Shown: positions 19,938 through 29,210, counted from the stretch's first letter. The stretch is 64,000 bases of DNA from Tolypothrix sp. FACHB-123 (GCF_014697075.1 NZ_JACJRE010000020.1:62001-126000), one strand, 5' to 3'. Notes: generated by a model from the letters alone, not told the origin. Numbers and translations are program-made.

Positions 19938-21245
19938 ATGTTTGCTAATCTGATAAATTTTCTTTGGCTGACACCACGTTTATTGGCTGCACTACTCATT
20001 AAAATTATGCTCTCTTTAGAACAGACAAAATTAAATAAATTATGGGATGAGCTTCAATACTTTAATAAAATTCAGTATAGCGGCAAGCTAAAAATTCAAA
20101 GTTCTCAAAAAACTCATTGGACTTTTTATTATGAGCTAGGACAGATAGTTTGGATAACTGGAAGCGAGCGTCAATGTCGGCGGTTTTATCGATACATAAC
20201 ACCAAATTGTTATCAAGTTGAAATTAACAAATTGCTATCACATATTGAAGATAGCTCAATAGATTATTGGGATTATAAGCTCATAAAAATTCTCTGTCAA
20301 AAATATCAAATCAAACCTCAGCAAATCGATGCTATTACTAGGGGAATAATATCAGAAATATTATTCGATATAGCTCAACATCTAAACAGTGGAACCTTAC
20401 GTCATGAGCGCCATCAAGACGTAATTTTAAAAGCATCAACTGATGTAAAAATTCCCAATACCATTATTAAACAAGCACAAGAATTCTGGAATAATTGGTC
20501 AACCGCTGGTTTGACTAATCTTTCTCCTCACTTAGCACCAATCATTCGCAAACCAGAACAACTCCAGCAGCAGGTAAACTCATCTGTCTACAAAAATTTT
20601 ACAAATTCTATTAACGGCAAATATAGCTTATGGGATTTAGCTGCGCTCCGAAATCAGAATCCTTTATCAATAACTCGTTCTCTACTTCCCTATATCCGTC
20701 AAGGAATCATTGAACTTATAGAAGTACCCGACTTAACTTTACCAGCCACTAAATCTAAAAATAACGAGCGCTTAGTACCGCCTCAAAAACTAAATTCTCC
20801 TCTCATCGCTTGTATAGATGATAGTTCTCAAATCTGTAAAATCCTCCAGGAAATTATTACCTCAAATGGTATGAGGTTTATTAATATCCAAGACCCTGTA
20901 CAAGCTCTTCCAATTCTTATACAGCATAAGCCAGACTTGATATTTTTAGATTTGCTTATGCCTGTTGTTAATGGATATGAAATTTGTGCTCAGTTAAGGC
21001 GAAGTTCTGTTTTAGCTAACACACCTGTAGTTATATTAACAGGTAGTGATGGTCTGTTCGATAAAGTTCGCTCTAAGGTTTTTGGTGCGACAGACTTTAT
21101 GAATAAGCCCATAGATGCTGATAAAGTTTTGGATATAGTACATAAATATCTATCGACTGTAGTCACAGCTAACAAGGTTTTGAGTTCGTCAACTTCCACA
21201 TCTTTGCCAATTTACGAGGGTTCAGCGCTTGTAGAAAGGTTATGA
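19938..21245 (+). CDS. PatA-type response regulator (PATAN/DUF4388-like + receiver)
   Basis: 435 residues. The N-terminal ~290 residues are of PATAN type: KIQYSGKLKIQSSQKTHWTFYYELGQIVWITGS is the typical start, and the helical YSLWDLAALRNQNPLSITRSLLPYI segment follows. The C-terminal ~120 residues are a receiver (ACIDDSSQICKILQEI, phospho-Asp in LIFLDLLMPVVNG, Thr/Lys switch VVILTGSD and FMNKPID). PatA in Anabaena controls heterocyst position, and relatives (PixG, PilG-like) control phototaxis. A short Ser-rich tail ends the protein. The first 23 residues are hydrophobic and could be an artefact; ATG at 20007 is an alternative start. No adjacent che-like genes are present. Confidence 0.8.
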   Translation: MFANLINFLWLTPRLLAALLIKIMLSLEQTKLNKLWDELQYFNKIQYSGKLKIQSSQKTHWTFYYELGQIVWITGSERQCRRFYRYITPNCYQVEINKLLSHIEDSSIDYWDYKLIKILCQKYQIKPQQIDAITRGIISEILFDIAQHLNSGTLRHERHQDVILKASTDVKIPNTIIKQAQEFWNNWSTAGLTNLSPHLAPIIRKPEQLQQQVNSSVYKNFTNSINGKYSLWDLAALRNQNPLSITRSLLPYIRQGIIELIEVPDLTLPATKSKNNERLVPPQKLNSPLIACIDDSSQICKILQEIITSNGMRFINIQDPVQALPILIQHKPDLIFLDLLMPVVNGYEICAQLRRSSVLANTPVVILTGSDGLFDKVRSKVFGATDFMNKPIDADKVLDIVHKYLSTVVTANKVLSSSTSTSLPIYEGSALVERL

Positions 21246-21331
21246 AGGGTGCATCCCAGTTTTTATTTTTCCAAAAAAGGTCAATGAACTCAGGACTTAC
21301 GCAAACCAAAAGCGTTTAATCATCTGCAATT

Positions 21332-22090
21332 TTAATTAAATAAAATACGTGACCAAATATCAACTATATCTACCATTTTATCGCTACTTATACCCTTAAT
21401 CCGTTTTTTACCATTTGCAATGGTTACTCTTTCTACTACATCTTTCAAGGATTCAAACTTTTTCTTTTTACGTTCTTTCTCAATACTTTCAACAACCTGA
21501 ACAGCTTTTTTATCAGTAAAACCAGCCGTTCTTAATCTGAAATTAAGTTCTAATAAATTTAGATTATTAAATATTTCTAATGGTTGAATTTGTTGAGGAA
21601 TTTTATTTTCAAGTAACTTCATAATTTCATACAACTTCTGCCTGTCCTGTCTTTCTTGTGCTAGTTCAGACCTTAAATGATCAATTTGCTGTTTTAATAC
21701 ACTGAAGTCATCATTTGTAAAATTTGAGTAATTTGATTTGGCTCTTATTTCGATAGATGTATTATCTTCTGGGTCTCCACTTGAGTTTAGTTGCTTAAAA
21801 GTAGCTACTTGCTTAAGTATTTTCTCCTCATCATTGGATGAAATAACAAAAGCGTTTACCATTTCAAATTGGCGAGGGTTTTTCTCTCTTGCCTTAACAA
21901 CAGCATAGTATTCAAAATGCCCATCAACTACTGTATAAGTTTCTAAATCGATATTTTTTAAAACCAAGGGTTTAATAAGCCCACCGCTTTCGATTATTGT
22001 ATTAGTGAGGTTATTTAAAGCATCATCTTCAAAATTTGAAGCAGGAACATCACAAATTATATTTTTGACATCAACTGTATAAAATTTCAT
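21332..22090 (-). CDS. ParB-like nuclease-domain protein with C-terminal helix-hairpin-helix
   Basis: 252 residues. Residues 1-85 are a ParB N-domain (NLTNTIIESGGLIKPLVLKN, then YTVVDGHFEYYAVVKARE, the equivalent of the GERR/GHRR box). A helical, Gln/Glu-rich coiled coil (~125-160) follows. The C-terminal ~80 residues (NFRLRTAGFTDKKAVQVVESIEKERKKKKFESLKDVVERV) contain a helix-hairpin-helix-like DNA-binding region with the loop KGISSDKMVDIV. The classical ParB central HTH is absent, so this is not a normal chromosomal ParB. It starts 2 bp after the stop of the ParA fusion gene, so the two form a translationally linked pair. Confidence 0.78.
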   Translation of the reverse strand: MKFYTVDVKNIICDVPASNFEDDALNNLTNTIIESGGLIKPLVLKNIDLETYTVVDGHFEYYAVVKAREKNPRQFEMVNAFVISSNDEEKILKQVATFKQLNSSGDPEDNTSIEIRAKSNYSNFTNDDFSVLKQQIDHLRSELAQERQDRQKLYEIMKLLENKIPQQIQPLEIFNNLNLLELNFRLRTAGFTDKKAVQVVESIEKERKKKKFESLKDVVERVTIANGKKRIKGISSDKMVDIVDIWSRILFN

Positions 22091-22092
22091 AA

Positions 22093-23472
22093 TTATTTGG
22101 CTCCGATTTTTTCTAAAACTTCTTTGGCTAAAACCTCAAATTCCATAGCTGACTGTTGAGCATTAGCTTTTGATTCTGCATACTTAATAATTGATTTAGG
22201 ATCTGGGTATTCTAATTCTCCAATCGTTATAAAATTATTCATACATTCTGATAGAGAGGTTCTGTCATAGATAACTGCTTCCATCAAAGGTAAGCCATAT
22301 CGATCAGATATTACATTTCTCTGTCTGGGAAAAGTGTACTGTAAAAATTTAGGATTAGTTGAAATTTTAGAAGCAAGAACTCCTATGATTTGAAGGGCTG
22401 GTTTCCCTATCATGTTTCTGTATTCGTTAATTTCATTAACAAAAATTTTGACCGTTGGCAAGCCTTGGTTTGCAAAGGGTTTTAAATCTGAAGGAATTAT
22501 TAAGTAATCAGAAGCAATTAAGGCAACTTGAGCATAATAGTCTCTTGATGGGGGAGTATCAATTACTATAATGTCATAATCATTTTCTACATTTTTGAGT
22601 TTAGAAATCAACCTAGGTCTGCTAACTGCCATTTTATTTAACATATCTTGCTTATCAATCAAGCTAATATGAGAAGGTATAACATCGATTTCGGGATTAT
22701 TAAAATAATGAGACTGCCGCCTAATTTCAGATATATGATTAAAATCTCCAGATTCTAATAAATGTGATACATTTAGTGCGCGTAAATCATCTTCTTCATC
22801 AAATTGAAACTTGATTAATCCAGTAGCAAAAGTAGTATTCGCCTGAGAATCTATATCTATTAAAAGTACTCTTTTGCCTTTTTTACTCAAAGCTGCTGCT
22901 AAATTAACGGCAACAGTTGTTTTACCCACACCGCCTTTATTATGGTAAACCGCAATCGTTTTCATTGAATTTTGCCTCTTGGTTTCAGAACTTGATTTAG
23001 TTTCAGATATTTGAATATCTAAATTATTTAGATTCTGTCTTTCTTGTAGACTCTCTCTACCAATTAAATTTTTAATATCTTCTATCTTCGTTTCTACTTC
23101 TTTAGCAGCACACTGAAAAACTAGCTGAATCTCATATTGAAATTTTTCATAAATTCTGATTTCCTTACCATTGGTTAACAATCCATAACGCACATTTAAG
23201 GTTGTTAAATAATGTCTGAGTCTGGAAACATGATTATTTAAATTGTGCTTCGGATGCTTCGCTTCCATGACGACACTCAATGGCGAGTTTGCATCTAAAA
23301 CAAAGGGAACCACTTGCACTGCAAAAGCTAAGAAATCTAAGCGGATGCTACCAAGTACTACCTCTTGATGCCAGGTGTCAGGAGTATAACCTAGTGCTGG
23401 TAGCAAATATTGAACGATGAGTTTACTTTCAACTTCGCTTTCGTTGCGGCACAGTTTAGGATTAAAAGGCAA
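22093..23472 (-). CDS. Fusion: HsdR-N-like PD-(D/E)XK nuclease domain + ParA ATPase
   Basis: 459 residues. Residues ~10-130 resemble the N-terminal nuclease domain of type I restriction HsdR subunits: ESEVESKLIVQYLLPALGY, then Asp46 in IRLDFLA and Glu70-Ala-Lys72 in VVMEAKHP, a complete PD-(D/E)XK pattern, then LLTNGKEIRIYE. A polar linker joins it to a ParA/MinD-type ATPase that starts at about Met170 with deviant Walker A KGGVGKTT (179-186), DIDSQANTTFA and a VIDTPPSRDY Walker B. The start is TTG with GGGAG 7 bases upstream. Met170 (nt 22965) could also start a free ParA. It is paired with the ParB-like gene downstream. Role unknown: partition, or DNA-targeting defence. Confidence 0.82.
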   Translation of the reverse strand: MPFNPKLCRNESEVESKLIVQYLLPALGYTPDTWHQEVVLGSIRLDFLAFAVQVVPFVLDANSPLSVVMEAKHPKHNLNNHVSRLRHYLTTLNVRYGLLTNGKEIRIYEKFQYEIQLVFQCAAKEVETKIEDIKNLIGRESLQERQNLNNLDIQISETKSSSETKRQNSMKTIAVYHNKGGVGKTTVAVNLAAALSKKGKRVLLIDIDSQANTTFATGLIKFQFDEEDDLRALNVSHLLESGDFNHISEIRRQSHYFNNPEIDVIPSHISLIDKQDMLNKMAVSRPRLISKLKNVENDYDIIVIDTPPSRDYYAQVALIASDYLIIPSDLKPFANQGLPTVKIFVNEINEYRNMIGKPALQIIGVLASKISTNPKFLQYTFPRQRNVISDRYGLPLMEAVIYDRTSLSECMNNFITIGELEYPDPKSIIKYAESKANAQQSAMEFEVLAKEVLEKIGAK

Positions 23473-23993
23473 TCTCTTACTCCCTATAGAAAACTGCTGT
23501 GATGGGAAAGAAGCTCATACTTGTTTGATTATGGCATTGACTCAGTAGTATTGATTACAAAAAGTGTTTGATAAATTGTAAAAAATCATAAAATTTTTAG
23601 TATTTATACTGAAACTTCTGGACATTATGACAAATTCACAGTAACCAAATCTAATAAAATTGATGGGTATCTAAATTAAAGCCCTACTGAAGCTGCTCAA
23701 ATATATGATGTAGGGTGGGAAATGCTTACAAAACTCTGATTTTCTGGGCATTGCCCAGTCTATTAGGATTTCAAAAATCAAATAAAAGTGATGTAAAAGA
23801 TAAATATTGATTTATCTTTGCTTAGGTTTCGCAACTTAAGTCAGGTTGCTATATAATTCTGACTGCCTCAATTGTGGCAATGTCACTGGAATCACTTTGT
23901 GTATTCCAGAAAGATTAAATTGAACGTAAATTTCCATATATCAGGAGAGGTGTACGCTACCCAGATGGGGATGCGTCATCAAAGGACTTACCA
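23473..23993. promoter_or_regulatory. Divergent region between two ParA-type genes
   Basis: 521 bases, AT-rich. CTGGGCA-T-TGCCCAG (23744-23758) is a perfect 7-bp palindrome with one central base and looks like an operator rather than a terminator. It lies between the two divergent ParA genes and could bind one of the local regulators; this is inference. AAAGGA at 23981-23986 is the ribosome site of the plus-strand gene. No RNA gene was recognised. Confidence 0.35.
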
Positions 23994-24878
23994 ATGGGAT
24001 ATGTAATTGCAACTGCAAATATGAAAGGTGGTGTCGGCAAAACCACCATTACAGTCAATTTAGCTACTTGCTTAGCGAAAAATCACGGTAAGCGGGTGTT
24101 GGTTCTTGATTTAGATAGTCAAATTAGTGCCACACTCAGCTTGATGTCGCCTTTAGAATTTGCCAAGCGGCGGAAGACTAGAAAGACTTTTAGATATCTA
24201 ATAGATCAAGTTATTACACCTGAACCAAATCCTAAGTTTGCGATTCATGATATCGTTCAGAGCAAAGTTTGTAATTTGCCGGGATTGGATTTACTGCCTG
24301 GAGATATTGATTTATACGATGAATTTGTGGTTTCGGAAATGCTGCATCAACAATCGGTGGCTTTAGGCGAGCAGGATTTTGAAACTGTTTGGAATCGCTT
24401 TGAACGAGTGTTAATTAATAATATCTTAAAGCCAGTGCGGGACGAATATGATTTTATTCTTTTAGACTGTGCTCCTGGCTATAATCTTTTAACTCGCAGT
24501 GCTTTAGCTTGCAGCGATTTTTATATCCTGCCTGCTAAACCAGAACCTTTATCGGTGGTGGGTATTCAATTGTTAGAAAGACGCATTGGACAATTAAAAG
24601 ATAGTCACGAACATGAAGCAAAAATTGATATAAAAATGCTGGGGATTGTATTCAGTATGTCGAGTGCAAATCTGCTCACTGGCAGATATTATAAACAAGT
24701 TATGCATCGCGTTGTGGAAGATTTTGGTGTAGATAAAATTTGTAAGAACCAAATTCCTGTTGATGTGAATGTGGCTAAGGCTGTTGATAGTTTTATGCCA
24801 GCTGTTTTAATGAATCCGCAATCTCCTGGTTCTAAAGCTTTTCTTCAATTAGCCCAAGAGTTATTGGAGAAGTTGTAA
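23994..24878 (+). CDS. Orphan ParA/Soj-family ATPase
   Basis: 294 residues. The deviant Walker A is MKGGVGKTTITVN (start of protein), with switch I LDLDSQISATLSL and Walker B FILLDCAPGYN. It contains an internal segment (KRRKTRKTFRYLIDQVI) absent from minimal Soj proteins. ParA ATPases position cargo or DNA on the nucleoid. No parB follows; the next gene is the convergent lipoxygenase, and the only ParB-like gene nearby is on the other side and already paired with another ParA. AAAGGA with 7-base spacing supports the ATG at 23994. Cyanobacterial orphan ParAs can position carboxysomes or other complexes; cargo here is unknown. Confidence 0.87.
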   Translation: MGYVIATANMKGGVGKTTITVNLATCLAKNHGKRVLVLDLDSQISATLSLMSPLEFAKRRKTRKTFRYLIDQVITPEPNPKFAIHDIVQSKVCNLPGLDLLPGDIDLYDEFVVSEMLHQQSVALGEQDFETVWNRFERVLINNILKPVRDEYDFILLDCAPGYNLLTRSALACSDFYILPAKPEPLSVVGIQLLERRIGQLKDSHEHEAKIDIKMLGIVFSMSSANLLTGRYYKQVMHRVVEDFGVDKICKNQIPVDVNVAKAVDSFMPAVLMNPQSPGSKAFLQLAQELLEKL

Positions 24879-24929
24879 AAATTGGGCATGGGGCATGGCA
24901 TGGAACTAACAACTGACTATTAACTAGTT

Positions 24930-27005
24930 TTAAATATTAATGCTCTGAGGAATTTTGGAAGGGAGGAGATAGTCATAGGTTGGGCGGCTCAAGTTGCGCT
25001 GATTGATGGTGTGTTCAACTTGTTGGAGATTTTCTTGGAAATTCTGCAATAAGGATTTGACACGGCTGTCGGTAAAGTATCCCTGAGGATATTCACCGAG
25101 TTTGTTGTAATATACAGAACCTAGTAAAGCCAACAGGTTATATTGCCGTTGGGCTTGCTCTAGAGGTGCGAGCAAATTAAGGTAGTCTTGCTCTGTGACT
25201 TCTCCTTTGAGAATTGAGGCGGGTACGTAACCTGCTAATGGTAAAGCAGCGGCGTAGCCCATTAAGTCTTTTTGGGGAAAGTTAACTGCTGCGTGTTGGG
25301 CGCTGGCGGTAAATATAATCAGTGTTGCAGCATCAACTAGGTAGTCTCGCGTCTGGATACGTCCATCTTCACCAAATTCGCTGATCCGCCCACCTTCATA
25401 AGCCTGAACTTCAGCCGCCCACGATTGTAGGGCGGTATCATTTTGAATATCTCGATCTGTGGCGTAGTAAAGTTTCAGGTAGTCGCTCACCCATTGACGA
25501 ATAGCATCCCAGACTAATAAAGCATCGTCTCGGTAAGGATAAATCGGTAGTAAATTGCGATCGCTTACTCCGCGCTGTTCAAATTGCTTGGGTAACATGG
25601 CACTATTAAAGCCATAGGTTTGCAATCCCTTAACGGCTAACACCCGTGAGTTATCAATTGTGGATGAGAGTAATCTATCTACACCACCACCACGAGCAAT
25701 CAAAATCCGTTGCGCCGCATCATTAATCGCTAAAGTACCAGCAAAATGGGGACGTAGCAGTAAGCCGAGGGGATGGGTAGCTGGTAGTTGTCGATAAGTA
25801 GCGATGACAAACGCACCGACGAATAAGTGAGTTCTCGCTAGGTGGGTAACGGGTTCGTGAAAGTTAGCATCAGCAATTTGCACAACTGTTTTGGCAAATA
25901 ACCAAGCATATTTACCAGAATTAGGCGTAATAATTGGATAATCGGGGCTTGGAGTTTGTCCACATTGGATAGCGACTGGGCGCAGTAAGCGATCGCTTTT
26001 GGAACCTCTAGGTACAGCAAACAGCGCTAGGGGAGCATAAACATATTTTTGTTCTTTGGGGTAGGTTCCGTTGAGCGCACCCGCAAAAATGCCATAATCT
26101 GTCAGGTAAAGTCTTCCTTCTTCCCCTGCTGCTTGTAAGGAATCGTCACTTCCCATGACAGCTTGGTAATGTTCATCGGTAACGGGAAAGCGATCGCTTA
26201 ATTTACTGACTCTCTGAATCATCACGGGATTGTAACCCGCTACGCGCATATAAGCGAATACTTCGTCTTCTTGAAAATTTTGCGCGATCGCTGGTACTCC
26301 AATCACCGGAAATAACTTTTCGTAATCTGTCAGGCTGCTTACATGTCCTGTCGGATGTTCTGCATACAGCATTTCAATTACCCGATTCAGGGAATCTCTG
26401 AGAATTTGGACTCCATTCTCTTTGAGAATAGCAAACAACAGATCGTCAAGTTCGTGAAAATCCTTGGATATGCCTTTAATCAAAAACTGGGGGACAATTT
26501 GCAGCACCCTAGCAATAATGCTGATATTCAAAGGAATCGCCCCCTTGAATAAAGCTTCTAAGATAAACAATTTGACATCGTCGCGAATTGACTTGGAACC
26601 GCGATTACCACGGTTGGTAATCAAAGTATTGACAAACAGCACTCGTAACTGCTGCGCTAACAAAAAATACCAGTTAGTAGAAAATTTTTCCGCAGCAGGT
26701 AGCTCATCCACCATTGCGAGCGGTGGAATATGGCTATGGTTATATCGATATTCTTGCCTAGTTGTCTCCAGGCTTTGATTAATTGGCAGACTTGTCAAAT
26801 TATCTGAGGATGAAGCATTCATGGAACTAATTGCATGTAGTTTTTCAAAGAGAACTTCAAAACTCAAGCGAAGAAAGACTTGCGAGAATTTTTTCGTTGC
26901 TGAGATTGATGATTTATCCGATCTCTGTCTCGTAGAGCTTATCCAAATATTCTGCCCAAGTGGCGATTGTTCAAGGGTTGTGTTGCAAAAATTTGTATGA
27001 GACAA
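24930..27005 (-). CDS. Lipoxygenase (PLAT-less, cyanobacterial type)
   Basis: 691 residues. The catalytic domain has the iron ligands in canonical arrangement: HLARTH (His ~386 and ~391), QHAAVN (His ~571 and Asn ~575) and the C-terminal Ile691 carboxylate. IATYRQLPATHPLGLLLRPH and the AIND motif are standard. The enzyme would peroxidise polyunsaturated fatty acids to hydroperoxides. There is no PLAT/C2 domain; the N-terminal ~85 residues are Ser/Asn-rich, low in hydrophobics and probably disordered, so a later start (for example the Met in SSMNASSSDN) is possible. Regiospecificity cannot be told. It is convergent with the orphan ParA. Confidence 0.92.
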   Translation of the reverse strand: MSHTNFCNTTLEQSPLGQNIWISSTRQRSDKSSISATKKFSQVFLRLSFEVLFEKLHAISSMNASSSDNLTSLPINQSLETTRQEYRYNHSHIPPLAMVDELPAAEKFSTNWYFLLAQQLRVLFVNTLITNRGNRGSKSIRDDVKLFILEALFKGAIPLNISIIARVLQIVPQFLIKGISKDFHELDDLLFAILKENGVQILRDSLNRVIEMLYAEHPTGHVSSLTDYEKLFPVIGVPAIAQNFQEDEVFAYMRVAGYNPVMIQRVSKLSDRFPVTDEHYQAVMGSDDSLQAAGEEGRLYLTDYGIFAGALNGTYPKEQKYVYAPLALFAVPRGSKSDRLLRPVAIQCGQTPSPDYPIITPNSGKYAWLFAKTVVQIADANFHEPVTHLARTHLFVGAFVIATYRQLPATHPLGLLLRPHFAGTLAINDAAQRILIARGGGVDRLLSSTIDNSRVLAVKGLQTYGFNSAMLPKQFEQRGVSDRNLLPIYPYRDDALLVWDAIRQWVSDYLKLYYATDRDIQNDTALQSWAAEVQAYEGGRISEFGEDGRIQTRDYLVDAATLIIFTASAQHAAVNFPQKDLMGYAAALPLAGYVPASILKGEVTEQDYLNLLAPLEQAQRQYNLLALLGSVYYNKLGEYPQGYFTDSRVKSLLQNFQENLQQVEHTINQRNLSRPTYDYLLPSKIPQSINI

Positions 27006-27153
27006 AGCTCAGGTATAAATCAAAACTAATTATGCAGTTATGAGAGAAACTTTAGCAACAAATATAAAATTACGTTTCACCAAAGCTTAATCTTTCGTTA
27101 ACCTTGCCTGGTTTACTCTAGCATGTAATTTAGTAGTTGAACTTTGCCTTCTT

Positions 27154-27181
27154 CGTAGTCAGGACTAAATTCCTGGCTACG
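27154..27181. repeat. Hairpin repeat upstream of the cNMP-binding gene
   Basis: CGTAGTCAGGA (27154-27164) pairs with TCCTGGCTACG (27171-27181) over a 6-base loop, 11 bp with one G-T wobble. It resembles the larger hairpin at 27733-27768, so the small gene at 27335 is flanked by two members of the same repeat family. The rest of the 329-base gap (27006-27334) is AT-rich and without features I can name. Confidence 0.55.
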
Positions 27182-27334
27182 AATTTATCCACAAAGATGG
27201 CGTTTGTGTACTGAATTACAATAATATATATCTCTGTGCAAAATTCTTAATCGGGTCTAATGGTTTTTGACATTAGCAATTGGCTGCACTCAGCTAAACA
27301 TAGGTAAACAATATACAATTTCGGGGCAGTTTAA

Positions 27335-27718
27335 ATGTTAAATGCTGTACAGACTATCACTATCTTTCAAAGACAACCAAATCCTAAAGTACTTTCAGCA
27401 GGGCAAGTAATATTTGAGGTAGGAGAGCCTGGTGATTGTATGTATGGTATTATCGAAGGCTCAGTTGATATATTAGTTGATGGCAAGGTTGTAGAAACAA
27501 TTTCCGCTGGAGAAGTTTTTGCGATCGGGGCACTTGTAGGCGTAAAAAATAGAACTTATACAGCTATTGCTAAAACAGATTGTAAACTTGCTTTTTTGGA
27601 TGAGCAAAGGTTTCTCTTTGTAGTGCAAGAAACTCCTTTGTTTGCGCTACAAGTAATGAAAAACTACTCAGAACGTTTGACTCGTGTTGAGCATTCCCTC
27701 TCTGGTCTGAGACAATAA
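27335..27718 (+). CDS. Stand-alone cyclic-nucleotide-binding domain protein
   Basis: 127 residues made of one CNB/Crp-type beta-barrel (LSAGQVIFEVGEPGDCMYGIIEGSVDILVDG) plus a C-terminal helix (YSERLTRVEHSLSGLRQ); no DNA-binding domain follows. In the phosphate-binding cassette the usual GE(F/L)A is AIGAL, so the Glu that contacts the ribose is replaced by Gly, while the Arg in NRTYTA is kept. Cyclic nucleotide binding is therefore doubtful. Similar short CNB proteins occur in many cyanobacteria with unknown roles. The ATG lacks an obvious ribosome site (GGGGCAG is nearby). Confidence 0.8.
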   Translation: MLNAVQTITIFQRQPNPKVLSAGQVIFEVGEPGDCMYGIIEGSVDILVDGKVVETISAGEVFAIGALVGVKNRTYTAIAKTDCKLAFLDEQRFLFVVQETPLFALQVMKNYSERLTRVEHSLSGLRQ

Positions 27719-27732
27719 GATACCAATGTAGT

Positions 27733-27768
27733 GAGGACTTTAGTCCTTATTTGCTGACTAAAGTCCTC
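27733..27768. repeat. Perfect 13-bp inverted repeat
   Basis: GAGGACTTTAGTC (27733-27745) and GACTAAAGTCCTC (27756-27768) pair perfectly with a 10-base loop. It is 14 bases after the CNB stop, so it may terminate that gene, although no T-run follows. TGCGAGACGCTGCGCGAAC just after it is another common repeat, also seen at about 30758-30776. Confidence 0.7.
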
Positions 27769-27877
27769 TCTGCGAGACGCTGCGCGAACACTACGAAATC
27801 AATTTTTGTATTTTTACATTGCTTAACGATCGCACTATTTTACATCTAAGACAATCGCTACAAGTCTTGTTCTCGAA

Positions 27878-28780
27878 TCACTCCAGGGGAATACTGTAAG
27901 CACTAAAGCCATAAGCTAAAGTGTCTTTCCACGCATCTGAAGGTTTGAGACTTCTATTAATTGCTTTCGCAAATGGTAGGGGAATACCTTTGATCGTTTC
28001 CGGTAAAATTGCATATTCTGTTGTCGGTTCAACTATATATTGGGGACACTTAGTTTGAATCCCAGCAGAATTCAACATTTCTTGAATTTCAATGGCTGAA
28101 TATTGCTTGAGGTAAATAGGATTTTTGCTAAATATATTGAGATTTCTAATGAAATTATGGATAATATGCGAGGGACAAGCTTTGTTATGAAAAGAATGGT
28201 TAAAAACAAACATTCCCCCAGGCTTTAAAACTCGGAATATCTCAGTCAATAAATTTCTTAACTGTGCATGTGGTATGTGCATAAATACACAGTTAGAAAT
28301 TACTAAATCCATAGAGTTATCTGCTAAAGGTAAATTTTCAGCCGAATTACAAATTATATTAAATTCAGCATCGGGAAAAAAATTATATTCTTCTTTAACT
28401 TTAATTAGTCGCCTCAATAAAGATTCGGAAATATCAATAGCATAATATTTTTGACATTGCAGATTTTTATCTTTAGAAAGATGTAAGGGAGCGCGACCAT
28501 AGCCACAACCAATTTCTAGAATAGAATCCACAGATTTATTCATAGGAAACTTATTCCAAGTTCCCCCAGGTCTACCACCTAACAATGTGTAATCTTGTTT
28601 AATGGCTGATGTTTCTGTTATTGTCTCAATTTTTTGGGAACCATAGTAGGTCTTACCAATTGCATCCCATTTTTGTTTATGTGCAGTATTATTTAACTGT
28701 GCATAATTATGCGGAAAATATATGCCATCACGCAATTGAAATTCACTTAAGCTGCTGGGAGAATTTGCTAATTGAGTCAT
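27878..28780 (-). CDS. Class I SAM-dependent methyltransferase
   Basis: 300 residues. Motif I is ILEIGCGYGRAPLHL, followed by an acidic YAIDISESLLRRL (motif II), AENLPLADNSMDLVISN (motif III/IV) and a VLKPGGMFVFNH post-motif, all standard for UbiE/methyltransferase_11 proteins. The N-terminal ~75 residues (QKWDAIGKTYYGSQKIETIT) and the C-terminal ~80 are family-specific and unrecognised. The substrate is unknown. It stands alone with long gaps on both sides (159 and 430 bp), giving no pathway clue. Confidence 0.85.
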   Translation of the reverse strand: MTQLANSPSSLSEFQLRDGIYFPHNYAQLNNTAHKQKWDAIGKTYYGSQKIETITETSAIKQDYTLLGGRPGGTWNKFPMNKSVDSILEIGCGYGRAPLHLSKDKNLQCQKYYAIDISESLLRRLIKVKEEYNFFPDAEFNIICNSAENLPLADNSMDLVISNCVFMHIPHAQLRNLLTEIFRVLKPGGMFVFNHSFHNKACPSHIIHNFIRNLNIFSKNPIYLKQYSAIEIQEMLNSAGIQTKCPQYIVEPTTEYAILPETIKGIPLPFAKAINRSLKPSDAWKDTLAYGFSAYSIPLE

Positions 28781-29210
28781 AAGAGTATTTATAAGGATAA
28801 CTAGCCATTTTTCCTGTTATACTCCTAAATAATAATTACCTGCAAGTGTAATTTTATCTAAGTAATTAAATTTAAGTTCTCAAAAAAATTACGTATATTT
28901 ATATCTAGGGTATTCACTAGTCGCCAGCGTTGGATTTTATCGATACTTATAGCTTAAAAATTAACGATAATTTCTCTATAATTTATCCATCCAAGTGGAC
29001 TTAGCTACCGATAAAATTTATCTAGAGTTTGATAACTACTGAAAAACGCGGTCGTTGGTAACGAAAAAATTTGTTAAACAACAATATTTGCCCAAAATTC
29101 TCCCAGAGAATTGTTGTTGCTTGTCAGTATTTTTACTACTAAAGAGTTAAATCAGTTTACAAATACTTTAAATTAAATTATAGACGGCAATTATCGGAGA
29201 CTGTGCGGCA
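28781..29210. other. AT-rich divergent intergenic region
   Basis: 430 bases between the divergent methyltransferase and FAD oxidoreductase genes. It has promoter-like AT-rich stretches but no RNA gene, repeat or operator that I could recognise. Confidence 0.3.
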
